Shown: piece by piece, positions 15,924-22,816 of the stretch
Position numbering within the stretch: the stretch's first letter is position 1
Layout: every line of letters starts with the position of its first letter
Source of the DNA: Bifidobacteriaceae bacterium
GTDB lineage: Bacteria > Actinomycetota > Actinomycetes > Actinomycetales > Bifidobacteriaceae
Direction: 5' to 3'
Assembly: GCA_029227215.1 (NCBI GenBank)
Contig: JAQXZM010000117.1
Span: 1 to 45,491, forward strand
Length of the DNA: 45,491 bases
The notes under the pieces: model-generated
What the model was told of the DNA's origin: nothing
The model's input: the letters and a program-made list of their open reading frames with translations, nothing else
The model's database searches: none
Made by a program: the position numbers and the translations under genes

Positions 15924-16213
15924 GTTTGCCCAAAGTTCATCCCCATATTTGTGATGGCGGCGTGTCTTTCGAAGGCATGCCGCCATCTCTATGCGATAAT
16001 GAAGCCAATTGGCATTATTCACGGGAGAATCCGAATGCCAAGGCGCTGGCAGAGTAGTGCGCATGGTGCGCGCTGCAGATGGCGGGCGCACGATCGGGAG
16101 CATGAGGAACTTCCGGTTCGTCTCATATTCCTCCACGGCATGCAGTGCGGCAGTATGCACGTGACCATTGCGAGACAGATACGGCCGCACCACGAGAGTA
16201 AGGAGCGGCAACA

Positions 16214-17206
16214 ATGGTAGGCATCATCATTGCGGTCATTGTGCTGATCATCATTGCGTCGGGGCTCTACGTCGTGCCCCAGCAGCAGGCATACGTCATC
16301 GAGCGACTGGGCAAGTTCCAGTCCGTTTCGTTCGCCGGCCTTCACCTGAAGATTCCGTTCATCGACCGCATTGCGCAGAAGACGAACCTGCGCGTGCTCC
16401 AGCTCGACGTGCGTCTCGAAACCAAGACGCTCGACAACGTGTTCGTGACCGTCATCGCCTCCACGCAGTTCCGCGTGGACCCGCAGCAGGTCGCCACCGC
16501 CTACTACGAGCTGCAGGACCCGAGCGCCCAGCTGCGCAGCTCCATGGAGGACGCTCTGCGTTCCGCCATCCCTATGCTCACCCTCGATGACGCGTTCGCC
16601 CGCAAGGACGACGTGGCGTCCGACGTGCAGCGCACCGTGGGCGCCGAGATGAGCCGCTTCGGCTTCTCCGTGGTCAAGACACTCATCACCTCGATCGACC
16701 CCTCCGACCAGGTCAAACACGCGATGGATTCCATCAACGCCGCGCAGCGCGAGAAGGAAGCCACCCGCGAACGCGCCGAGGCAAACCGCATTGAGATCGA
16801 GACCCAGGCAGCCGCGGACGCCGAGAAGACGCGCCTCCAGGGCGAGGGCCAGGCGAACTACCGCCGCGAGATCGCCAGCGGTATCGTCGACCAGATCAAG
16901 AGTCTGCAGGCTGTGGGCATGGGTATCGATGATGTGAACAATGTCGTGCTGTTCAACCAGTATCTCGATGTGCTGCGTTCGCTGTCTGAATCGCGCAACG
17001 CCAAGACCGTCGTGCTGCCTGCTGCAACGCCTGGCGGCTACACGGATCTGTTCCAGCAGCTCACGAATGCCATGGCGGTCAACGACCTCAACACCCGCAC
17101 CGACACCACTGCGTCCGACAACGAGCCGCTGCGCAACCCGCACAACACGATCAACAATCCGCAGAACCTCTCGGTGCCGAACCTGCCGCCGATGAACCAG
17201 CGGTAA
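16214..17206 (+). CDS. SPFH/band-7 membrane protein (stomatin/QmcA-like)
   Basis: 330 residues. A single N-terminal membrane helix (residues 3-18, rich in I/V) is followed at once by the band-7 start VVPQQQAYVIERLGKF, the PFIDRI motif, and the DVRLETKTLDNVFVTV beta region. A long coiled-coil stretch (about 175-225, NAAQREKEATRERAEANRIE onward) precedes a polar Asn/Thr/Pro tail. Such proteins oligomerise into membrane rings or scaffolds and often protect or regulate membrane proteases. The ATG follows AAGGAGCGGCAACA. It is on the same strand as the CorC-like gene but 290 bases away. That gap shows a possible -10 (GATAAT near 15996) and nothing else. Confidence 0.92.
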   Translation: MVGIIIAVIVLIIIASGLYVVPQQQAYVIERLGKFQSVSFAGLHLKIPFIDRIAQKTNLRVLQLDVRLETKTLDNVFVTVIASTQFRVDPQQVATAYYELQDPSAQLRSSMEDALRSAIPMLTLDDAFARKDDVASDVQRTVGAEMSRFGFSVVKTLITSIDPSDQVKHAMDSINAAQREKEATRERAEANRIEIETQAAADAEKTRLQGEGQANYRREIASGIVDQIKSLQAVGMGIDDVNNVVLFNQYLDVLRSLSESRNAKTVVLPAATPGGYTDLFQQLTNAMAVNDLNTRTDTTASDNEPLRNPHNTINNPQNLSVPNLPPMNQR

Positions 17207-17230
17207 TGTGTGGCGGTAAGCGGAACCTGA

Positions 17231-17290
17231 GATAGGCTCGCATAAGAGAGGCTCAGATAATAAGTAGAGGCTCAGGTAAGTAGAGGCTCG
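17231..17290. repeat. Degenerate repeats of TAGAGGCTC
   Basis: Four copies of a GAGGCTC/TAGGCTC motif spaced about 16-18 bases apart directly after the band-7 gene and before its terminator. This is probably a short variable-number tandem repeat. Confidence 0.6.
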
Positions 17291-17303
17291 AAAAAGTAGC
17301 GGA

Positions 17304-17340
17304 AACGGCCGGCTGGGGTGTGCCCAGCCGGCCGTTTTGT
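17304..17340 (+). terminator. Intrinsic terminator of the band-7 gene
   Basis: A 14-bp stem, AACGGCCGGCTGGG (17304-17317) with CCCAGCCGGCCGTT (17323-17336), a 5-base loop and a TTTTG tail. A TTGTGCTTTG decamer then repeats about three times (17338-17367). Confidence 0.92.
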
Positions 17341-17468
17341 TGTGCTTTGTTGTGCTTTGTTGTGCTTCGTTGGGGAGTGCTGGGAGTGCTGAGGTGTTGT
17401 GTGGGCGAGTGTTGCGTGAGGGCTTCCGCTGAATGTCGCTGCCAGGAACCGATGCCCCAAACCTTCGC

Positions 17469-18230
17469 CTAGAACCGCCACAGCGCGTTGAGGTCGTGCC
17501 GTCGCTGCTTCCAATCGGGCATGACGGCGCTCATGCGCCGTTGGAATCCCGCGCCGTGGCCGGGCTCCCACAGGTGCACGAGCTCGTGCACAAGCACGTA
17601 TTCCAGCAGCGGCTCAGGCACGAGGGCGAGCTCCAGGTTGAGCCGGATGCGCCCGGTGGCGGGCGTGCACGAGCCCCAGCGGCTCGTCATCGCGCGGTAG
17701 GTGATGGACGTGGGCGCTCGCCCGATGATGCGCGTCCACTTCTCCGCCAGCGGCGGCACTGTCGCCTGCAAGTACGTTTTGGCTGCCTTCTGCCGTTCCG
17801 GCGGCCACGAGAGCATGAACAATTCGTGTGTGGTGAGGTCCGGGCGCAGCGGTCGGTTGGGCTGGCCTGGCTGGCCTGGCTGGCCTGGCTGGCCGGATTC
17901 GGTTGATTCGCCTGCGCGATATGCCTGTCCCCGCTCGTTCGCGGCGGCTTGCCGTTCGCGCCGTTCCGCCGCCATCCTGCGCTGCGTGTGCTCGATCCAG
18001 CTGCGGTGCGACCGCACGAATTCCTCGATGGCCGCCCGTTGCATGCGCAGCGGTGCCGACACGGTGACGGCGCCATCCACGGGGCGGATGCGCAGATACA
18101 TGTTCTTGATGCGCTTGCGCGTAAGCAGCACGGTCTGCCCGTCCACTTCGATTGTGGTCGTCGCCGGCGTGGTGGCGGAGAACGCAGCCGGAAGCCCGGC
18201 GGCTACAGAGGATTCGCGCATGCCCCCCAT
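17469..18230 (-). CDS. YgjP/WLM-type M48 metallopeptidase (DUF45)
   Basis: 253 residues. The zinc-peptidase motif HELVH lies near residue 216, followed by the downstream H (PGHGAGFQRRM) typical of the YgjP/DUF45 group. The N-terminal half has the family pattern RKRIKNMYLRIRPVDGAVTVSAP and a W-containing helix (RSHRSWIEHTQ). SRWGSC and RIRLNLELAL precede the active site, also as in the family. A low-complexity insert of GQP repeats (near residues 113-124) comes from a 9-bp DNA repeat. The start could be the ATG at 18228-18230 or the one at 18219-18221, which has GGGGGG upstream. Family members are linked to RNase or metallopeptidase activity without a firm substrate. Divergence from the neighbouring ATPase is absent: both run leftward. 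Confidence 0.88.
   Translation of the reverse strand: MGGMRESSVAAGLPAAFSATTPATTTIEVDGQTVLLTRKRIKNMYLRIRPVDGAVTVSAPLRMQRAAIEEFVRSHRSWIEHTQRRMAAERRERQAAANERGQAYRAGESTESGQPGQPGQPGQPNRPLRPDLTTHELFMLSWPPERQKAAKTYLQATVPPLAEKWTRIIGRAPTSITYRAMTSRWGSCTPATGRIRLNLELALVPEPLLEYVLVHELVHLWEPGHGAGFQRRMSAVMPDWKQRRHDLNALWRF
17859..17893. repeat. In-frame 9-bp microsatellite (GGCTGGCCT)n
   Basis: About four units of GGCTGGCCT within the YgjP-like gene, encoding GQP repeats. Because the unit is a multiple of three, changes in copy number would alter linker length without breaking the frame. Confidence 0.85.
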
Positions 18231-18280
18231 TCAATCACCGCCGCTCGTCTTCAAGGTCACTTGCAAGCGACACATGCACC

Positions 18281-19636
18281 TCACAAAAACATCGCCATGT
18301 ACAGCGGCAACGTCGTGTAAGTTGCGCCGCCGCTGCCGGAGTCCTTATCCCCGCCGATGGTGCCGCCGCCCGTTCCCACGTTGCCATCGACCAGCTTGTA
18401 TGCGGCGCTGATGTCCGGCGATTTCTCCATCATCTTCATCGTCGCCGTCAGCGACGTGGCGCGGGTATTGCCGCTCTTGACCTCGATGGGAATGATTGCG
18501 CCGTCCTTCTCGATCACGAAGTCCAGCTCGCGCCTGAGCGACTCGTTCTTGTAGAAATACAGCTGGTAGCCCTTCTTGTGCAGGATGTCGGCGATCGCGC
18601 ACTCATACAGTCCGCCTTTGCTGTTGCCCAGCAGTGTGTTCTCGATGATGTGCTGCTTCAGCCCGAAATCCTTCATCGCGAGCAGCAGGGAGAGATCGGT
18701 CGTGTAGGCGCGGAAGAAATTGCTCTGCACATAGTCGTCCAGGTCATAGCGCAAATCCGTCACGCGGCGGCATAGGTGCACCATGTCGGCCCGCACGAGC
18801 CAGTCGATGCTGGAATAGTATTTCTGTGCGCGGGCGCCGTGCTCGACCTCCTTGTACTGGAATTTGTGGTTCTCCTTGTCGAGCAGTTGACGGGCAAGCG
18901 AGAGGTAGCACTTCTCGGCCTTGACCTTCTCTTCGGGCGAAGCGTAATGCGCGATGTCGTACTGGTAACCCTGCAACAGCGCCCGCTGCACGGCATCCGC
19001 TTCGCGGAAGTCGTGCGTATCCACATAGCGCTGCACCACCTCCGGCATGCCGCCGAGCGCAAGGAAGGTGCGAAAGTGCGCCATCATCTGGGTGTGCACC
19101 GCTTCCGGCACCGGCTTGCGGCTGGTGAAGAAGCCTCGCAGGGAATCGATGAGGTCGCTCGAGATGCCGATCGCCCACAGGAACTCCTCGAAATCGAGCG
19201 CGTGCATGTGTAGGTAATCCACGTAGCCGACTGGGTATGACGAAGCCCGGCGGTAGTCGATGCCTAGCAGGGAGCCCGATGCGATGACGTCATATCGGCC
19301 ATCGAGCGTCCAGAACTTCAGCGATGTGAGGGCCTCCGGGCATTCCTGGATCTCGTCGAGGAAGATGAGCGTCTTCCCGGGCAGGATTTTCTTGTCGGGG
19401 AAGCGGAAGCGCAGCGCGGTCACCATCGTGTCGACGTCGAGGTCGCCGGCGAACACCTCGCGTGCCGAAGGCAGCTCCTTGAAGTTGATTTCCACGGTCT
19501 CGTCATAATTGCGCCGTGCGAAATCCTCGATGATGAACGTCTTGCCCACCTGGCGTGCCCCTTGCACGATGAGGCACTTCTTGCGGTCGGCATTCTTCCA
19601 TGCCAGCAGTTCGCGCGAGACGCGTCGTGTGAGCAT
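18281..19636 (-). CDS. AAA-type ATPase, AAA_14/DUF4143 family
   Basis: 451 residues. It has the usual two-part layout: an N-terminal AAA_14 ATPase and a C-terminal DUF4143 domain with a nuclease-like fold. Walker A is GARQVGKT (residues 26-33). Walker B is LIFLDEIQECPE (near 90), followed by a sensor-type ASGSLLG. The C-terminal part shows the pattern LDFVIEKDGAIIPIEVKSG, resembling the D...ExK core of the PD-(D/E)XK fold. The last 30 residues are Gly/Ser-rich and unlike the family. The ATG at 19634-19636 follows AAAGGAGGCCAC. Function of the family is unsettled; such genes are often single, mobile and variable between strains. The upstream region carries four phased repeats (19741-19848), which may control it. 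Confidence 0.88.
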   Translation of the reverse strand: MLTRRVSRELLAWKNADRKKCLIVQGARQVGKTFIIEDFARRNYDETVEINFKELPSAREVFAGDLDVDTMVTALRFRFPDKKILPGKTLIFLDEIQECPEALTSLKFWTLDGRYDVIASGSLLGIDYRRASSYPVGYVDYLHMHALDFEEFLWAIGISSDLIDSLRGFFTSRKPVPEAVHTQMMAHFRTFLALGGMPEVVQRYVDTHDFREADAVQRALLQGYQYDIAHYASPEEKVKAEKCYLSLARQLLDKENHKFQYKEVEHGARAQKYYSSIDWLVRADMVHLCRRVTDLRYDLDDYVQSNFFRAYTTDLSLLLAMKDFGLKQHIIENTLLGNSKGGLYECAIADILHKKGYQLYFYKNESLRRELDFVIEKDGAIIPIEVKSGNTRATSLTATMKMMEKSPDISAAYKLVDGNVGTGGGTIGGDKDSGSGGATYTTLPLYMAMFL

Positions 19637-19740
19637 TGTGGCCTCCTTTGGGTGGGTGGCGATTTCGGAATGGTAGTGATTCTGGATGGGTGGCGATGCA
19701 GCGTCCGTTTGCCTTGATTATAGCGGGATGCGAGGGTGTA

Positions 19741-19848
19741 TCAACATTTTGGAATGTCACAATGTAGCCAGCATCAACATTTTGCATGGTGAAAATGTAC
19801 GCTCATCAACATTTTGGAATAACGAAATAGTGGTTACGTCAACATTTT
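19741..19848. repeat. Four direct repeats TCAACATTTT with 32-33-bp period
   Basis: TCAACATTTT (AAAATGTTGA read in the direction of the ATPase gene) begins at 19741, 19774, 19806 and 19839. The distances of 33, 32 and 33 bases are close to three turns of B-DNA, so all copies face the same side of the helix. Copy 2 also has a partner AAAATGT 8 bases on (ACATTTT-gcatggtg-AAAATGT). Copy 1 has a weaker partner (ACAATGT), and copies 3-4 are degraded. The array ends 105 bases upstream of the ATPase start. Confidence 0.85.
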
Positions 19849-19967
19849 CGAAGGTTTGGGGATGAGAAGGCGGTGTTGGGGTGATGGAAGGGCATGCGGA
19901 TGTGCTGGGAATACGCAGGGCGCACAGGACGCGCAGGAATCGGCGCTCGCGAATTCCGACACGCCGC

Positions 19968-19998
19968 TTGACGGATTCGCTGCAGGGTGTAATATAAC
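19968..19998 (+). promoter_or_regulatory. Promoter of the tRNA-Ile/tRNA-Ala pair
   Basis: -35 TTGACG at 19968-19973. The -10 is either TAATAT (19990-19995, spacer 16) or TATAAC (19993-19998, spacer 19). The tRNA-Ile 5' end is 22-25 bases downstream. Confidence 0.65.
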
Positions 19999-20019
19999 CA
20001 CTTGTGTGACAAACACAGC

Positions 20020-20093
20020 GGGCCCGTAGCTCAGGTGGTTAGAGCGCATCCCTGATAAGGATGAGGTCGGAGGTTCAAGTCCTCCCGGGCCCA
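20020..20093 (+). tRNA. tRNA-Ile (anticodon GAT)
   Basis: A 74-base cloverleaf with acceptor stem GGGCCCG/CGGGCCC, D-arm AGCTCAGGTGGTTAGAGC, anticodon loop CTGATAA with GAT, and T-arm GGTTCAAGTCC. CCA is not encoded. It is paired with tRNA-Ala, as is usual for these two, but with no rRNA operon here. Confidence 0.97.
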
Positions 20094-20138
20094 CTTTGCA
20101 TATTTGGATTCGCTTTTCGTGGTTCTTGAATATTGCAT

Positions 20139-20211
20139 GGGGCTATAGCGCAGCTGGTAGCGCATCTGCTTTGCAAGCAGAGGGTCGCCGGTTCGAACCC
20201 GGCTAGCTCCA
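20139..20211 (+). tRNA. tRNA-Ala (anticodon TGC)
   Basis: A 73-base cloverleaf with a GGGGCTA/TAGCTCC acceptor (one G-T pair), anticodon loop TTTGCAA with TGC, and T-loop TTCGAAC. CCA is not encoded. It lies 45 bases after tRNA-Ile and is presumably cotranscribed. T-rich sequence (TTTTCTTCTTCTTTC) follows and may terminate the transcript. Confidence 0.97.
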
Positions 20212-20281
20212 CTTTTCTTCTTCTTTCTTTTCTCCCCTTTCCAATCGCCCACATGGGCGATTCTCTTCGCCAGACGATTTT

Positions 20282-20439
20282 CGCCAACTTGGCATACCGG
20301 CCGCTATTCCGTGCCTGTCTGACCTGACATGCTGTACACAACCGCCAGCTCGGCGCACATCATTCTGCCAAGCTTGGGGTTTCGGCCAACATGTGCTGCG
20401 TGCGAGGGCCTGGATGGTGGCCGGTATGCCAAGTTCGGT
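20282..20439. repeat. Interspersed 73-bp element, locus B (one degenerate and one inverted complete unit)
   Basis: First unit: left end 20282-20302 (CGCCAACTTGGCATAC...GGCC), 31-base core 20303-20333, and a degenerate right end 20334-20354 (about 14 of 21 positions like the consensus). A 12-base linker follows (20355-20366). The second unit is in the opposite orientation: 20367-20387 resembles a reverse-complemented right end, then a 31-base core 20388-20418, and 20419-20439 is a reverse-complemented left end (GGCCGGTATGCCAAGTTCGG). The locus follows tRNA-Ala. Confidence 0.8.
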
Positions 20440-20444
20440 GGGGA

Positions 20445-22247
20445 TTATTCGATCACCCAGAGTTGCGTTACGGCTTCCTTGAGGAATGTCATGTCGTGAC
20501 TCACCACGAGCACTGCGCCGCGGAACGTCGCAAGGGCGCGGGCCAGGGCCTGGCGCGAATGCAGATCCAGGTGATTCGTCGGTTCATCCATCACGATGAG
20601 GTTTGGTTGGCGCACGATGCCCAGGCACAGCAGCAGCTTGCGCAACTCGCCAGGGGAGAGCGATGCCTGGGCGGCGCTGATGCGGTCGGGGTCGGCGTTG
20701 AGCTGCGCCATCGCGGAGAGCACCGCGCCGCGTGTCTGGGCGTCGAGCCCCTGCAGCTGGGCGAGTGCGAGCTGTGCGTCGGCATCCGTGGTGTTCTGGG
20801 CGATTGACAGCACGCGCACCGCGGAATCGCTGCCCGATGTGCTGCTCGCGGAACCGCCACTCGAGAAATCGCCACCATCTGCCGCGGAATCGCCCAAACG
20901 CTGCATCATCTCGTGCGCGAGCGTGCTCTTGCCGGCGCCATTGACGCCGATGAGCCCGATGTGGTCGCGCGGCCCCACGCTGAGCTCGGGAATCCGCACG
21001 CCATCGGCTTCGTGCCGCATGGTCACGGTAACCGGCGGCATGCCCTCGGCAGACATGCGGGATGCATCGCCGCGCAGCGCGGCGGCGCCCGAGGCTGCGT
21101 CAGCTGCGTCAACCGGCGCTTCGCCCGGCATGAACGCATCGCCATTGAACGGCACCAACCCGGCTGGCAGGCGCAGCAATTCCGTGCGATGGCTGGGCTC
21201 CACCGCGGCAAACGCGGTGAGCTCGCCGTCATAGCGCTTGGCAGCGACCACGCTGGCATCCACTGCGGCCTGCGCGGCGGCCACCCGCGCATCCAAGCGG
21301 GCCTTCGAAGCTCCTGCGCTGCCGTCCACGCTCGTCATTTTCGCCAGCTTCGCCGCATTGCGCGCGTCGTGGTCATGCGCGTCGATCTGCCGGTTCGCAC
21401 GCCAGCGGGTGGCAGCAAGCGCGGCATCGTGCTCGCGTGCCGCGCTCTCGCGCTGCAACCGCGCCGACTCCTTCTTCGCCTGCTGCAGACCGGCCTGCGC
21501 GGCAGACTCCTGCACCTGCGCATCCTGGCTCATCTGGGTGTAGTTGCCCGGGCGCATCACCACCACTGTCACATTGCGATGCTCCACGTGCCGGCGTTCG
21601 AAACACGCGCAGCGACGGGCGACCGCGTCTACGAGGTCGATGTCGTGCGAGACCACGATGCCGATGCGGCGCGGCGTTGCGTTCGTGTCGCGCTGGGGCA
21701 GCTGGAGTGCGGAGCTCGCAGCATCGGTGGCCGCGCCATTGCCGTCTCCAGCCGTCAGTTCCCCGGTGAATGAAAGCATGGCGATGGCGATTGCCTGTTT
21801 CGTGGGCATGTCCACATGGTTCGTCGGCTCGTCCAGGATCAAGACATCCGGCTGTTGCGCCAGCGCACAGGCAATCTGCAGGCGCTTGCGCTCGCCGCCG
21901 GAAAGCCTGCCGAAACGGAACGCCCAGTCATCGCCCACGCCCAGCATGTCACGGATGCGCAGCGCCTCCGGGCTCCAATCGTTGGCGAAATCATCGAGAT
22001 TGGCGGGCGCCTGCGCCACGTCCTGCGAGCAGGTGGCGATGACCGCGCTGCGCGGCGTCACCTGCCCGGCATCGGGGGAGAGCGCACCCGCGGCGATCGC
22101 CATGAGGGTGGATTTGCCGATGCCGTTGTCGCCCAGCACCGCAGTCCACCCCGGCGCGAACGTTGCCGTCACGTCGCTGAGGATCGGTTCCGCGGCGCCC
22201 GGATACGTATACGAGATGTGTGCGAGAGCAAGACCAGCCAAAGACAT
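20445..22247 (-). CDS. ABC-F family ATP-binding protein
   Basis: 600 residues, two ABC domains and no membrane segment. Domain 1 has Walker A GDNGIGKS (about 39-46), signature LSGGERKRL and Walker B LILDEPTNHVD. Domain 2 has Walker A GVNGAGKS, signature LSPGELRKLL and Walker B LIVMDEPTNHLD. The linker (about 250-330) is Ala/Arg/Gln-rich and probably a coiled-coil hairpin, as in ABC-F proteins that reach the ribosomal P-site. Proteins of this group act on ribosomes in translation regulation or antibiotic protection; which applies here is not known. Two Ala/Asp/Ser-rich inserts, one in each ABC domain, are expansions. GGAGGC abuts the ATG at 22245-22247. The gene ends 5 bases from the inverted repeat element. 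Confidence 0.9.
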   Translation of the reverse strand: MSLAGLALAHISYTYPGAAEPILSDVTATFAPGWTAVLGDNGIGKSTLMAIAAGALSPDAGQVTPRSAVIATCSQDVAQAPANLDDFANDWSPEALRIRDMLGVGDDWAFRFGRLSGGERKRLQIACALAQQPDVLILDEPTNHVDMPTKQAIAIAMLSFTGELTAGDGNGAATDAASSALQLPQRDTNATPRRIGIVVSHDIDLVDAVARRCACFERRHVEHRNVTVVVMRPGNYTQMSQDAQVQESAAQAGLQQAKKESARLQRESAAREHDAALAATRWRANRQIDAHDHDARNAAKLAKMTSVDGSAGASKARLDARVAAAQAAVDASVVAAKRYDGELTAFAAVEPSHRTELLRLPAGLVPFNGDAFMPGEAPVDAADAASGAAALRGDASRMSAEGMPPVTVTMRHEADGVRIPELSVGPRDHIGLIGVNGAGKSTLAHEMMQRLGDSAADGGDFSSGGSASSTSGSDSAVRVLSIAQNTTDADAQLALAQLQGLDAQTRGAVLSAMAQLNADPDRISAAQASLSPGELRKLLLCLGIVRQPNLIVMDEPTNHLDLHSRQALARALATFRGAVLVVSHDMTFLKEAVTQLWVIE

Positions 22248-22310
22248 GCCTCCACGCTAGCAGATGCTCGGGGAGGCGGGTGTGAGGGGAGAGGCGCGAA
22301 AAAATAAATG

Positions 22311-22340
22311 AAAGCCGCTCGGATTTCTCCGAGCGGCTTA
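22311..22340 (-). terminator. Intrinsic terminator of tRNA-Leu
   Basis: Stem AAGCCGCTCGGA (22312-22323) with TCCGAGCGGCTT (22328-22339) and a 4-base loop. On the minus strand it is followed by a T-rich stretch (TTTCATTTATTTTTT). It lies just downstream of the tRNA. Confidence 0.92.
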
Positions 22341-22344
22341 ATCG

Positions 22345-22428
<84 letters not shown>

Positions 22429-22440
22429 AAACAATTGGTA

Positions 22441-22469
22441 AGGATACCATGCATTGCCAACCTGTGCAA
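22441..22469 (-). promoter_or_regulatory. Promoter of tRNA-Leu
   Basis: On the minus strand, TTGCAC (22464-22469) and TATCCT (22441-22446) are separated by exactly 17 bases. The -10 ends 12 bases before the mature tRNA. Confidence 0.6.
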
Positions 22470-22816
22470 ATCAAAGTGAAAATTATAGGGAATAAGCCAT
22501 TTTCCGCGTGTCGCGGCTGGATGGCTGTGATGGATGGGGCGAGGCAGCGCAGGGCAGAGAGGGAATGAAGACGGTGGAACGGCGGGGTAGCAGAAGCACG
22601 AGGGGAACGGCAAATCGTGCTGAGGCCTTCGCAAAAGATTTCCTGAAACAAGGCTGTTGCACGCTTGTATGCGTCGGTAGCATGAGGTACGTCGCCGGAT
22701 GGCGTCGTGTTTCGCGGGAATGCGGCTCGCGCGAGCACAGCAGAAGCGGCGGAATCATCGGAATTGGCAGAACGCCAGGTGCCAAGAATGGCGGCATAGA
22801 AAGGGCGGTGGGCACG
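22470..22816. other. Intergenic region upstream of the amidase
   Basis: 347 bases without a recognised gene. The amidase frame stays open back to 22508, so an N-terminal extension cannot be excluded. The extra residues are basic and glycine-rich, without family resemblance or an obvious start signal. Confidence 0.4.

Larger units (their letters stand above)
19637..20019. other. Intergenic region: ATPase upstream region and tRNA-Ile promoter
   Basis: 383 bases. The left part is AT-richer than its surroundings and carries the four repeats described separately. The right part holds a promoter for the tRNA-Ile/tRNA-Ala pair. No gene is seen. Confidence 0.5.

Noticed and set aside
14226-16214. 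A 662-codon minus-strand frame opposite the CorC-like gene
   Set aside because: Same reasoning; no family pattern, and it crosses the end of the carbonic anhydrase gene.
19741-19848. The repeats as a CRISPR array
   Set aside because: The conserved unit is only 10 bases, the intervals are 22-23 bases and not unique spacers between 25-40-base repeats, and no cas gene is near.
22508-22816. A longer amidase starting at 22508
   Set aside because: The extension lacks family resemblance and has no ribosome site at its first ATG. Similarity to amidases begins after the chosen start.
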